Positions 35,508 through 43,345 of a stretch of 64,000 nucleotides of DNA are shown in pieces. Position 1 is the first letter of the stretch; the number at the start of each line of letters is the position of its first letter. The stretch covers positions 620,001-684,000 of the forward strand of contig CP051232.1 of assembly GCA_017792445.1 (NCBI GenBank). The letters run 5' to 3'. The translations under genes were made by a program, and so were the position numbers. The stretch comes from Maritimibacter sp. Lineage in GTDB: Bacteria; Pseudomonadota; Alphaproteobacteria; Rhodobacterales; Rhodobacteraceae. Below the pieces are notes generated by a model. That model did not search any database, was not told where the DNA came from, and was given only the letters and a program-made list of their open reading frames with translations.

Positions 35508-36374
35508 ATGGACATTCTCTTCACCGGCCTGCTGCTTGGCGGCACCTACGCGCTGATCGCGATGGGGCTGAACCTGCAATACGGCATGGCCCGGATCATG
35601 AACCTTGCCAATGGCGAGGTGCTTGTCGCCGGAGGCTTCGGCGCCTTCTGGTTCTGGACCACCAGCCAGGTCAGCCCGCTGCTGACCGTCTTCGTGGTGG
35701 CGCCGCTGGCCTTCGCCCTGAACTGGCTGATCTACGTCGTGATCCTGCGCCCGCTGGTGAAACGCGCGAAATCGCGCGGCCAGTTGGAAACCGATGCGAT
35801 CCTGACCACCTTCGGCCTGTCCTTCGTGGCGGTCGGCGTGATGCTGGCGGTCTTCGGGGGCGACTATTTCTCGTATTCCTACCTCGCGCGTCCGGTCCAC
35901 TTCGTCGGAGACACCTACGGCCTGAACCGCGTGGTGGCCTTCGTCTCGGCGGTGATCCTGTGCGGCGCGCTATGGCTGTGGCTGTACAACAGCCGCGCCG
36001 GCATGTCGGTCCGCGCCATCGCCGTTGCGCCCGACAGCGCCCGACTGGTGGGCATCAACGTGCCGCGCCTGTCGGCGCTGGCCTTCGCGCTTGGCGGCGC
36101 GATCACCGCGATGGGCGGCGCGCTGGTGTCGATGTTCCTGACGCTGGACGCCTCGACCGGCGTGATCTTCACCCTGAAGGCGCTGATCATCGTCATCATG
36201 GGCGGCGTCGGCGACATCCGCGGCACCGTTGTCGCCGCGCTTCTGCTGGGCGTGCTCGAGACCTTCGTCGCGCGCATCATCGACCCCGGCCTGACGCTGG
36301 CCGCCGCCTATCTTCTGTTCGTTCTGATCCTGCTGCTGCGGCCGCAGGGCCTGTTGGGGAAAAGCCGCTCATGA
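35508..36374 (+). CDS. Branched-chain-type ABC permease (LivH-like)
   Basis: Inner-membrane permease of 288 residues with about eight helices. The LNLQYGMARIMNLANGEVLV block near residue 23 and the late GGVGDIRGTVVAALLLGVLE loop are LivH hallmarks. Its stop codon overlaps the ATG of the LivM-like gene (ATGA). Channel half for the second aromatic-type importer. Confidence 0.9.
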   Translation: MDILFTGLLLGGTYALIAMGLNLQYGMARIMNLANGEVLVAGGFGAFWFWTTSQVSPLLTVFVVAPLAFALNWLIYVVILRPLVKRAKSRGQLETDAILTTFGLSFVAVGVMLAVFGGDYFSYSYLARPVHFVGDTYGLNRVVAFVSAVILCGALWLWLYNSRAGMSVRAIAVAPDSARLVGINVPRLSALAFALGGAITAMGGALVSMFLTLDASTGVIFTLKALIIVIMGGVGDIRGTVVAALLLGVLETFVARIIDPGLTLAAAYLLFVLILLLRPQGLLGKSRS

Positions 36375-37303
36375 CCCGCACAGAGATCCAGCAGGTCGCC
36401 CTTGCCGCCGCCCTTCTGGCCGCCGCAGCCTGCCTGCCCTTCGTCTCGGACGCCTACCTGCTGTCCATCGGCGTCACCATCGCGATGTACACCGTGCTGG
36501 CGACAAGCTGGGCGCTGTTCTCGGGCCCGACGCATTACATCTCGCTCGCCACCGCCGCCTTCTTCGGGATCGGCACCTATGTCACCGGCATGGGGATCGA
36601 GCACCTGCCCTATTGGCTGCTGCTGCCTATCGCCGGCCTGATCGGCGCGGTGCTGGCGGCGCTGGTGGGGATCGCGACGCTGCGCCTGTCGGGCGTGTAC
36701 TTCGTGATCTTCACGCTGGGGCTGGCGGAACTGGTGCGCCAGATCATCACGTGGTTCCAGAACATCTCGGGCCAGAAGGGCCTGTACGTGCTGACCGCGA
36801 TCACCGAGGAACACATCTACTGGCAGCTTGTCGGCCTTGCCGCGCTGGTGTTCCTGACCGGCTGGGCGATCTGGCGGTCGCGGCTGGGCTTCGCCGTCCG
36901 CATCCTTGGCGACGACGAGGAAGTCGCGCGCCACGCCGGGATCAACACCGCCCGCGTGAAAGTGCTGCTGTTCATGGTGCCGGGCGCCGTCGCCGCGATC
37001 ACCGGCGCGATCCTGGCCCCGCGCTATGTCTATATCGAGCCGTCCATCGCCTTCACGCCGATGCTGTCCTTCCAGGTCGTCATCATGGCGCTGCTGGGCG
37101 GGACCGGGCGGCTGTGGGGGCCGATCGTGGGCGTCATTCCCTTCACCTTCCTGTGGGAAGCGATCTCGGGCACGTTCCCGAACCAGACCACCCTTCTTCT
37201 GGGCCTGTCGTTCCTTGTCATCGTCTACCTGCTGCCGAAAGGCTTCGTGGGTCTGATGCAAAGCGCGCGAAACCGCGTGAACCGGCGGGAGGGCTTCGCA
37301 TGA
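36371..37303 (+). CDS. Branched-chain-type ABC permease (LivM-like)
   Basis: Inner-membrane permease of 310 residues. The ATG at 36371 overlaps the LivH stop; the same frame is open far upstream but only as an antisense-like overlap with LivH, so I reject the longer version. The SGPTHYISLATAAFFGIGTY block and GGTGRLWGPIVG are standard LivM features. Its stop overlaps the ATG of the LivG-like ATPase. Confidence 0.9.
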   Translation: MTRTEIQQVALAAALLAAAACLPFVSDAYLLSIGVTIAMYTVLATSWALFSGPTHYISLATAAFFGIGTYVTGMGIEHLPYWLLLPIAGLIGAVLAALVGIATLRLSGVYFVIFTLGLAELVRQIITWFQNISGQKGLYVLTAITEEHIYWQLVGLAALVFLTGWAIWRSRLGFAVRILGDDEEVARHAGINTARVKVLLFMVPGAVAAITGAILAPRYVYIEPSIAFTPMLSFQVVIMALLGGTGRLWGPIVGVIPFTFLWEAISGTFPNQTTLLLGLSFLVIVYLLPKGFVGLMQSARNRVNRREGFA

Positions 37304-38028
37304 CGACCGTCCTTTCCCTGCGCGGCGCCACGAAACGGTTCGGCGGGCTGGTCGCGGTGAACGATCTCGACTTCGACGTGGCCGAGCACGAGGTGCTGGG
37401 GCTGATCGGGCCGAACGGATCGGGCAAATCGACCACGCTGAACCTGATCTCGGGCGCGCTGCGTCCGACTTCGGGCACGATCAGCCTGCGCGGCAGCGCG
37501 ATCTCGGGCCTGCCCGCGCAGGACATCGCCCGGCGCGGCGTGGCGCGGACGTTCCAGCTTGTGCGGCTGCTGCCGTCGATGAACGTACTGGAAAACGTCA
37601 TGGCCGGTGCCGTCTTCGGTCACCGCCGCCGCTGGGGTCACGACGCCGAGGCGCAGGCGATGCGGATGCTGGAAAAGGTGGGGTTGGAACGCCGCGCGCA
37701 GGCTCCGGTGGGGCAGCTGACCTATATCGACACCAAGCGCGTGGAACTGGCCCGCACGCTGGCAGGCGAGCCGAAGGTGCTTTTGCTCGACGAATGGCTT
37801 GCGGGCCTGAACCCCACAGAGCTGGAAGAAGGTATCAGCCTGATCCGCGCGCTGCGCGACGAAGGCCGGACGATCATCCTTGTGGAGCACGTGATGGATG
37901 CGATCCGGTCGCTTTGCGACCGCTGTGTTGTCATGTCGTCGGGCTGCAAGATCGCCGAGGGCGACACCGAGGCGGTGCTGTCCGACCCCGAAGTCATCGA
38001 AGCCTACCTGGGGACCGAAGATGCTTGA
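37300..38028 (+). CDS. Branched-chain-type ABC ATPase (LivG-like), atypical signature
   Basis: ATPase of 242 residues. Walker A is GPNGSGKST, Q-loop TFQLVRLLPSMNV, Walker B VLLLDEWLAGLNPTE, switch His in VEHVMDAI. The ABC signature, normally LSYGQQR, reads LTYIDTKRVELAR, with no Gly-Gln. Variants of this sort occur in a LivG sub-branch, so it is probably functional. Its stop overlaps the LivF start by eight bases. Confidence 0.88.
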   Translation: MTTVLSLRGATKRFGGLVAVNDLDFDVAEHEVLGLIGPNGSGKSTTLNLISGALRPTSGTISLRGSAISGLPAQDIARRGVARTFQLVRLLPSMNVLENVMAGAVFGHRRRWGHDAEAQAMRMLEKVGLERRAQAPVGQLTYIDTKRVELARTLAGEPKVLLLDEWLAGLNPTELEEGISLIRALRDEGRTIILVEHVMDAIRSLCDRCVVMSSGCKIAEGDTEAVLSDPEVIEAYLGTEDA

Positions 38029-39199
38029 GATCAACGGACTCTCTGCCGGATACGGCCAGCACCGGGCGTTGGAGGATGTTTCCCTTCGCGTGAACCGGGG
38101 CGAAATCGTCGTCATCCTCGGCGCCAACGGGGCGGGCAAGTCAACGCTGCTGAAGGCGATCTCGGGCGTGTGCGAGGGCCGCGTGTCCGGCGAGATCGCG
38201 CTGGAAGGGCAGGAACTTGCGGGTCTGCCACCACATCGCATCGTCGAGGAGGGCATCGCGCTGGTGCCGGAGGGCCGCGGCATCTTCGGCGACATGACGG
38301 TGGGCGAGAACCTGACACTGGGCGCCTATTCCGAACGCGCACGGGACGAAGAGGCCGGCAGCCTTGATCGGGTCTACGCCTTGTTCCCGAAACTGCGCGA
38401 ACGCCGCCGCCAGCAGGCGCGGACCATGTCGGGCGGCGAGCAGCAGATGGTCGCCATCGGCCGCGCCATGATGTCGAACCCGTCTATCCTGACGCTGGAC
38501 GAGCCCTCGCTCGGCCTGTCGCCGCTGCTGTGCAAGGAACTGTTCCAAAGCCTTCGCGCGGTACGCGATGCGGGGCTGGGCATGCTATTGGTGGAACAGA
38601 ACGCCCGGCAGAGCCTTGCCATCGCGGATCGAGGCTACCTGCTGGAGAACGGGCAGATCGTGCACGAGGACCGTGCTGACGCCCTGCTGAACGACCCCGC
38701 CGTGCAGCGCGCCTATCTGGGCGGCGCGGCGGCGTCGGAAGCCCCGAAACGCAAACCGGAGGCACACACCATGCGCCAGAAGTCCGCCGATCCGTCCGAG
38801 GTCGCCGCCGCCGCGCTGAAGACGGTGGGGCACAAGCCGCCGCGTCCGGCCCCTGCCCCGCGCCCGTCGCCCGCACCGGCGCCAAAGCCCGAACCGCGGC
38901 CCGCACCGCAACCCGTGCCGCCGTCGGAACCCCGGCCGCCGCGCCCCGACGCGCCCAGTGCAAGCGACCTGCTCGGCACCGATGTCGGCGACCTCGTTGC
39001 GCGCGCGTCCTCGGCCTCCAGCCGTCGCGAGCACGCGACCAATGGACGGGCCCCGTCCGCACCGGCCGCGCCGCGTCCGGCTGCCTCCACACCCGGCCCG
39101 GCCGCCTCTGGCGACCGGCTGTCCGCGTTGCTGTCCGAGATCGAAGGCGCCGCCCGGCGTGCCGAGACGTGGCGGCCCACCAACCCCAAGCGGAGATGA
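38021..39199 (+). CDS. Branched-chain-type ABC ATPase (LivF-like) with a 157-residue Pro/Ala-rich tail
   Basis: Residues 1-235 are an ordinary LivF ATPase: Walker A GANGAGKST (34-42), signature MSGGEQQM, Walker B ILTLDEPSLGL, ending at QRAYLGG where the family usually stops. Residues 236-392 are extra: a basic linker, a proline-rich stretch (about 273-310), a low-complexity Ala/Ser/Arg region and a short helical end. Within the tail there is an in-frame GGAGG followed 8 bases later by ATG (38771), which could start a separate 142-residue product, or mark an old gene junction. Four to eight base overlaps link it to the importer genes. Confidence 0.85.
   Translation: MLEINGLSAGYGQHRALEDVSLRVNRGEIVVILGANGAGKSTLLKAISGVCEGRVSGEIALEGQELAGLPPHRIVEEGIALVPEGRGIFGDMTVGENLTLGAYSERARDEEAGSLDRVYALFPKLRERRRQQARTMSGGEQQMVAIGRAMMSNPSILTLDEPSLGLSPLLCKELFQSLRAVRDAGLGMLLVEQNARQSLAIADRGYLLENGQIVHEDRADALLNDPAVQRAYLGGAAASEAPKRKPEAHTMRQKSADPSEVAAAALKTVGHKPPRPAPAPRPSPAPAPKPEPRPAPQPVPPSEPRPPRPDAPSASDLLGTDVGDLVARASSASSRREHATNGRAPSAPAAPRPAASTPGPAASGDRLSALLSEIEGAARRAETWRPTNPKRR
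38758..38773 (+). promoter_or_regulatory. Internal ribosome site and in-frame ATG inside the LivF-like gene
   Basis: GGAGG at 38758-38762 and ATG at 38771-38773, in the same frame as LivF, positioned just where the conserved ATPase ends. Spacing is ideal for translation. Internal initiation would make a 142-residue basic, proline-rich protein (38771-39199). Confidence 0.45.
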
Positions 39200-39202
39200 C
39201 CG

Positions 39203-40675
39203 ATGCTTGACCAGACCAGCAGCCCCGAAATCAAGGGCATGTACATCGGCGGCAGGTGGACCCCCGCCGCCCGAACCTTCGACGACCTGAACCCGTCCGA
39301 CGATACGCTGTACGCACGCATCCCCGACGGTTCGCCCGACGACGCACGCGCGGCCATCGCTGCGGCGAAGGCGGCGTTCCCCGAATGGTCGCAGCGCCCG
39401 TTCCATGAACGCGCCCACGCGCTGCTGAAGATCGCCGACGTCTGGGACCGCCGGAAGGACTCGTTCGTCACCGCCGCCGTTGCCGAAGGCGGGGGCTGGT
39501 TCGGGAAGGGCATGTTCGAGGCAGGCTATGTCTCGGAAGTGTTCCGGTCCGCCTCGGCCCTTTGCTATCAGCACATCGGCGAGGTGCTGCCGTCCGAGCA
39601 CGGCAAGTTCATGACCGCCACCCGGTTCCCGCTGGGGGTCGTGTCGGTGATTTCGCCGTGGAACATGCCCGGCATCCTGACCTCGCGCGGGTTCGCCGCC
39701 GCACTGGCGGTGGGCAACACCGTCGTGCTGAAACCTTCCGAGGACACGCCGCACGCAGGCGGGCTGTACTTCGCCGAGATCCTTGAAGAAGCGGGCATTC
39801 CGCCGGGAGTGTTCAACGTCGTCACCTGCTCGCGCGAGAGCGTCGGCGCGGTCGGGGACGTTCTGATCGAGCATCCGGACGTGAAAGCCATCAGCTTCAC
39901 CGGCTCTACCGCCGTTGGCCGTCACATCGCGGCAAAGGCCGGGGCGCATCTGAAGAAGGCTTGCGTCGAACTGGGCGGCAAGGACTCGATGATCGTGCTG
40001 GAAGACGCCGATCTGGACGCCGCCGCCCGCGCCGCGAACTTCGGGTCGTTCATGCATCAGGGCCAGGTCTGCATGTCGACCGAGAAGCTTCTGGTGCAGG
40101 AAAGCGTCTACGACGACTTCATGTCCCGCTTCCTGTCGCGCGCCCGCAAGCTGCGGACCGGGCACACCAAGGACCGCGACAACGTGATCGGGCCGCTGGT
40201 GAACAACCGGCAAGCGTTGCGGGTGAAGGCGCTGATCGACGACGCCGTGGCGCGCGGCGCGACGGTCGAACTGGGCGGCAAGGCGTGGGACAACTTCGTC
40301 GAGCCCACCGTCCTGACCAACGTCGACAGCTCGATGGACATCTGGCACGACGAGACCTTCGGGCCGGTCGTCGTGGTCTGCCCCTTCGGCACCGATGACG
40401 AGGCGGTCGCGCTGAACAACGACACCGAATACGGGCTGACCGGCGCGGTCTGGAGCCGCGACGAAGCGCGGGCCCTGCGCCTTGCGACGCGGCTGGAGAC
40501 CGGCATCGCCCACGTGAACTGCCAGAACATAAACGACGAGCCGCACGTGCCCTTCGGCGGTGTCAAAGCCTCGGGCGTCGGTCGCTACGGTGGGCGCTGG
40601 TCGCTGGACGCGTTTACCGAACTGCGCTGGATCACGCTGGATCGCGGCGGCCGCCACTTCCCGCCGGCGTTCTAA
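39203..40675 (+). CDS. Aldehyde dehydrogenase, vanillin/benzaldehyde type
   Basis: An NAD(P)-dependent aldehyde dehydrogenase of 490 residues. Catalytic Cys in HQGQVCMSTE, general base in CVELGGKDSM, cofactor loop SFTGSTAVG, and EETFGPVV-like block HDETFGPVVVV. The QGQVCMSTE wording is typical of vanillin/benzaldehyde dehydrogenases. The start is three bases after the LivF stop, so it ends the seven-gene operon. It is clearly different from the first dehydrogenase in this operon, which suggests two aldehyde substrates or successive oxidations. Alpha-ketoglutarate semialdehyde, from the arabinose pathway, is a less likely substrate. Confidence 0.88.
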   Translation: MLDQTSSPEIKGMYIGGRWTPAARTFDDLNPSDDTLYARIPDGSPDDARAAIAAAKAAFPEWSQRPFHERAHALLKIADVWDRRKDSFVTAAVAEGGGWFGKGMFEAGYVSEVFRSASALCYQHIGEVLPSEHGKFMTATRFPLGVVSVISPWNMPGILTSRGFAAALAVGNTVVLKPSEDTPHAGGLYFAEILEEAGIPPGVFNVVTCSRESVGAVGDVLIEHPDVKAISFTGSTAVGRHIAAKAGAHLKKACVELGGKDSMIVLEDADLDAAARAANFGSFMHQGQVCMSTEKLLVQESVYDDFMSRFLSRARKLRTGHTKDRDNVIGPLVNNRQALRVKALIDDAVARGATVELGGKAWDNFVEPTVLTNVDSSMDIWHDETFGPVVVVCPFGTDDEAVALNNDTEYGLTGAVWSRDEARALRLATRLETGIAHVNCQNINDEPHVPFGGVKASGVGRYGGRWSLDAFTELRWITLDRGGRHFPPAF

Positions 40676-40748
40676 ACCGGCTTATACAAACAAACCAATT
40701 CGGGCGAAGATTTGCGGTCTTTTGCCCTGATAATGGGAGGAAACGAAC

Positions 40749-42287
40749 ATGAGCGCCTTGGGTTGGATCATCCTGATCCTCATCGTCGCCGCCGCGCTGG
40801 TGGCGCTGGCGGCATGGTTTTACGAACGCGCCACCAACGAGGTCGCCCTTGTCCGCACCGGTGCCGGCGGGCGCCGGGTGGTGATCGACGGCGGGCTTCT
40901 GGCGGTACCTTTCTTCCACCAGGTCAGCCGCGTCAACATGCAGACGATCCGGATGCACGTGTCGCGGCTGGGCGAGAACTCTCTGATTACGCGCGACCGG
41001 ATGCGGATCGACGTCGGTGCAGAGTTTTATGCCTCTGTCATTCCTGACGCCGACGCGATCACCCGCGCCAGTCAGACGTTGGGCAAGCGGACGTTCCAGC
41101 CCGATCAGCTGACCACGCTGATCGACGGGATGATGATCGACGCCCTGCGCGCGGTCGCCGCCCAGATGTCGATGGACGAGTTGCACGAAAACCGCGCCGA
41201 GTTCGTGCGCGAGGTGCGCGAGGCGCTGACCGACACGCTGTCGCGCTATGGGCTGCAACTGGACAGCGTCTCTCTGACCACTTTGGACCAGACGCCCTTC
41301 AACTCGCTGGACGAGAACAACGCGTTCAACGCCGTTGGGATGCGGAAGCTGGCCGAGGTCATCGCCCAGTCGAAGAAGGAACGCGCCGAGATTGAGGGCG
41401 ACGCGCAGGTCGCTGTGCGCCGGGCCGAGGTGGACTCGAACCGCCGCAAGCTGGACATCGAACTGGAACAGCGCCGGGCCGAGATCGCCCAGACGCAGGA
41501 GATCGAGCTGTTGCTGGCGGCACAGCTGACCGAGGTCGCCCGCCGGAAGGCCGAGGCCGAACAGGAAGCGGCGCAGGCCCGCATCCGCATGGAGCAGCAA
41601 ATCCAGGCCGCCAATATCGCGCGCGAACTGGCGGTGCGCGAGGCCGAGATCGCCCAGCTTCGGGCGCTTGAGATGGCCGAGCAGGATAAGACGATCCAGA
41701 CCGCCGCCAAAAGCCAAGAGCAAAGCCGCGCACAGGCCGAGGCGACCGCCGCCCGCGCCGCGCTGGTCGAGGCCGAGGAACACCTTGCCACGCTGCGCCA
41801 GATGGCAGAGGCCGAACGCCGCAAGCGTCTGTCGCTGGTGGCTGTAGAGCAGGAAACCGAAGGTCAGGCCAAGCGCGCCGTGTCCGAACAGGAGGTTGCG
41901 AAGACCAAGTCGGTAATCCGGCGCGAGACGATCGAGACCGACAAGCTGGAGCGCCTTGCCGCTGCCGAGACCGAGCAGGCCCGCATCGCGGCCGAAAACA
42001 CCCGGTCCGAGGCTCTGACCGCGATGGAGATGGAAAAGGCGCGTCTGGCCGCCCTGCCCGGCATCGTCGGCGAGATGGTGAAGCCCGCCGAGAAGATAAA
42101 GGGCATCTCGATCAACCACATCTCGGGGCTGGACCGTCCGGCGGGCGGCACCGGCGGTTCGCCGGTGGATCAGACCGTCGGCGCGATCCTCGACATGGCG
42201 GTGTCGCTGCCGGCGCTGAAGAAGATCGGCGATGCCGTGGGCGTCAATCTTGAAGGCGTCATGAAAGCCGACCCCCGGAAGGACTGA
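40749..42287 (+). CDS. Flotillin/SPFH-domain membrane protein
   Basis: A 512-residue flotillin-like protein. One membrane helix at residues 4-24 anchors it to the inner membrane; the SPFH/band-7 domain (about 28-200) includes VALVRTGAGGRRVVIDGG and the DRMRIDVGAEFY block; residues about 205-440 are a very long Glu/Ala/Arg/Gln coiled coil; the last 70 residues are less ordered. Flotillins organise membrane microdomains and oligomerise. It is a single gene with a GGGAGGAAAC ribosome site, and it ends tail to tail with algL. Any link to the polysaccharide operon is only positional. Confidence 0.9.
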   Translation: MSALGWIILILIVAAALVALAAWFYERATNEVALVRTGAGGRRVVIDGGLLAVPFFHQVSRVNMQTIRMHVSRLGENSLITRDRMRIDVGAEFYASVIPDADAITRASQTLGKRTFQPDQLTTLIDGMMIDALRAVAAQMSMDELHENRAEFVREVREALTDTLSRYGLQLDSVSLTTLDQTPFNSLDENNAFNAVGMRKLAEVIAQSKKERAEIEGDAQVAVRRAEVDSNRRKLDIELEQRRAEIAQTQEIELLLAAQLTEVARRKAEAEQEAAQARIRMEQQIQAANIARELAVREAEIAQLRALEMAEQDKTIQTAAKSQEQSRAQAEATAARAALVEAEEHLATLRQMAEAERRKRLSLVAVEQETEGQAKRAVSEQEVAKTKSVIRRETIETDKLERLAAAETEQARIAAENTRSEALTAMEMEKARLAALPGIVGEMVKPAEKIKGISINHISGLDRPAGGTGGSPVDQTVGAILDMAVSLPALKKIGDAVGVNLEGVMKADPRKD

Positions 42288-42304
42288 CGCCCGCCCGCGT
42301 CAGT
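42283..42304. terminator. Bidirectional hairpin overlapping the flotillin and algL stop codons
   Basis: Perfect 8-bp inverted repeat ACTGACGC (42283-42290) / GCGTCAGT (42297-42304), 6-base loop. It contains the flotillin stop (42285-42287) in one arm and the algL stop (42300-42302) in the other. No T-run on either side. Confidence 0.5.
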
Positions 42305-43343
42305 TCGTGGGCGTGCCCCACAGAAGTGATTGCGATCCGCCCAGCTTGGAGTTTCCAAGCGGGCGGAATTGCTCTGCGTAGTCGTCTATCTCGGGGTCCG
42401 GGAACAGCGTGAGATAGGCCTCGAGCCACGCCATCTCGTGGCTTTCCAACTCTTCGGTGCCGTCCCAGTAGCTCTGCTCCTTGCCCGAATACTCCATCGC
42501 CGCCGCACCCTCGTTCTGGATGTCGTTCAGGGCGTAGAGGACAATCCGTTGCAGCGCGTCGCCGCAGTTGTCCTTGATCGACAAGCCTTGCTCTTCCAGC
42601 AACGCCGCCGTGACCACGAGCGGCGAGATCGCGTGAAGCTGATAGTGCAGCGCGTATTTCCCGCGCTTCATCTCCTGCGGCAGGCTGCCGTCTTCCAACG
42701 CGGTGCACATGACGTGGGTGATCGAGGACGCAGACCAGAACAGCGCGTCGTCGTCGCCGGTCACATCCCCCACAAGGTTCGCGGCCAGCGAGGCCCAGGC
42801 GCGAAGATTGCCGGTCTTCGCCCCCGGCGTCGCCTCTTCCTCCCAGAACGTCATCTGCTCGTGAATGCGTTCGGACAGCCACGCCTCGATCACTTCGCCC
42901 TCGGCGATCAGGCTGCTGTAGGGGCGCACCTGCCGGTAGGCCATGGCGAAACCGGCATAGCGGGCGCCGACCGTCAGACCGGCGTTGAATGTACCCAGAT
43001 CGGACAGGGCGTCGGCCTCGGCCCACTTGGCGATGGCCGCGACCACGCAATCGGCTTTCTGCTGCTGGTCGCCGCCGCCCCGCAAGACATCGTTGGCGTC
43101 CGAGGTCAGGTCGCGCAGGAAATCGTCGATCGGTTTCAGGGCGTCGTTCACCGCCTGCTCGGATTCCTCGTCCACCACCGACCGGCTGTCGTCGTCGTCG
43201 ATGTAGCGGCTGCCGTAGGACAGGCTGATCACGGGGTCCGGAGCTACGGTGCAGGCGTCCTCTGTCGCGGCGCTTACCGGGGCTGCGGGGATGCCAAGGC
43301 TCGCCACGGCGGCAAGGCAGATGGTCATTGTGCGGGTCGTCAT
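42300..43343 (-). CDS. algL: AlgL-like protein with altered active site
   Basis: A periplasmic protein of 347 residues (signal MTTRTMTICLAAVASLGI, cleaved near VSAA) of the AlgL/PL5 alpha-helical barrel family. Alignment from memory with Pseudomonas AlgL is good around QEMKRGKYALHYQLHAISPL, GDALQRI and AWLEAYLTLF. The catalytic segments differ: NNHSYW of AlgL reads GNLRAW (178-183), losing the His and Tyr, and RALAYHNYAL reads KYALHYQLHA, changing the catalytic Tyr. Lyase activity is therefore doubtful; a structural role or another uronate substrate is possible. Last gene of the alg operon, 2 bases after algK. Confidence 0.75.
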   Translation of the reverse strand: MTTRTMTICLAAVASLGIPAAPVSAATEDACTVAPDPVISLSYGSRYIDDDDSRSVVDEESEQAVNDALKPIDDFLRDLTSDANDVLRGGGDQQQKADCVVAAIAKWAEADALSDLGTFNAGLTVGARYAGFAMAYRQVRPYSSLIAEGEVIEAWLSERIHEQMTFWEEEATPGAKTGNLRAWASLAANLVGDVTGDDDALFWSASSITHVMCTALEDGSLPQEMKRGKYALHYQLHAISPLVVTAALLEEQGLSIKDNCGDALQRIVLYALNDIQNEGAAAMEYSGKEQSYWDGTEELESHEMAWLEAYLTLFPDPEIDDYAEQFRPLGNSKLGGSQSLLWGTPTN

Positions 43344-43345
43344 GG

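Noticed and set aside
35471..36370. Upstream extension of the LivM-like frame through the LivH gene
   Set aside because: The extension is low-complexity Arg-rich sequence overlapping LivH; the ATGA overlap at 36371 is a far better start.
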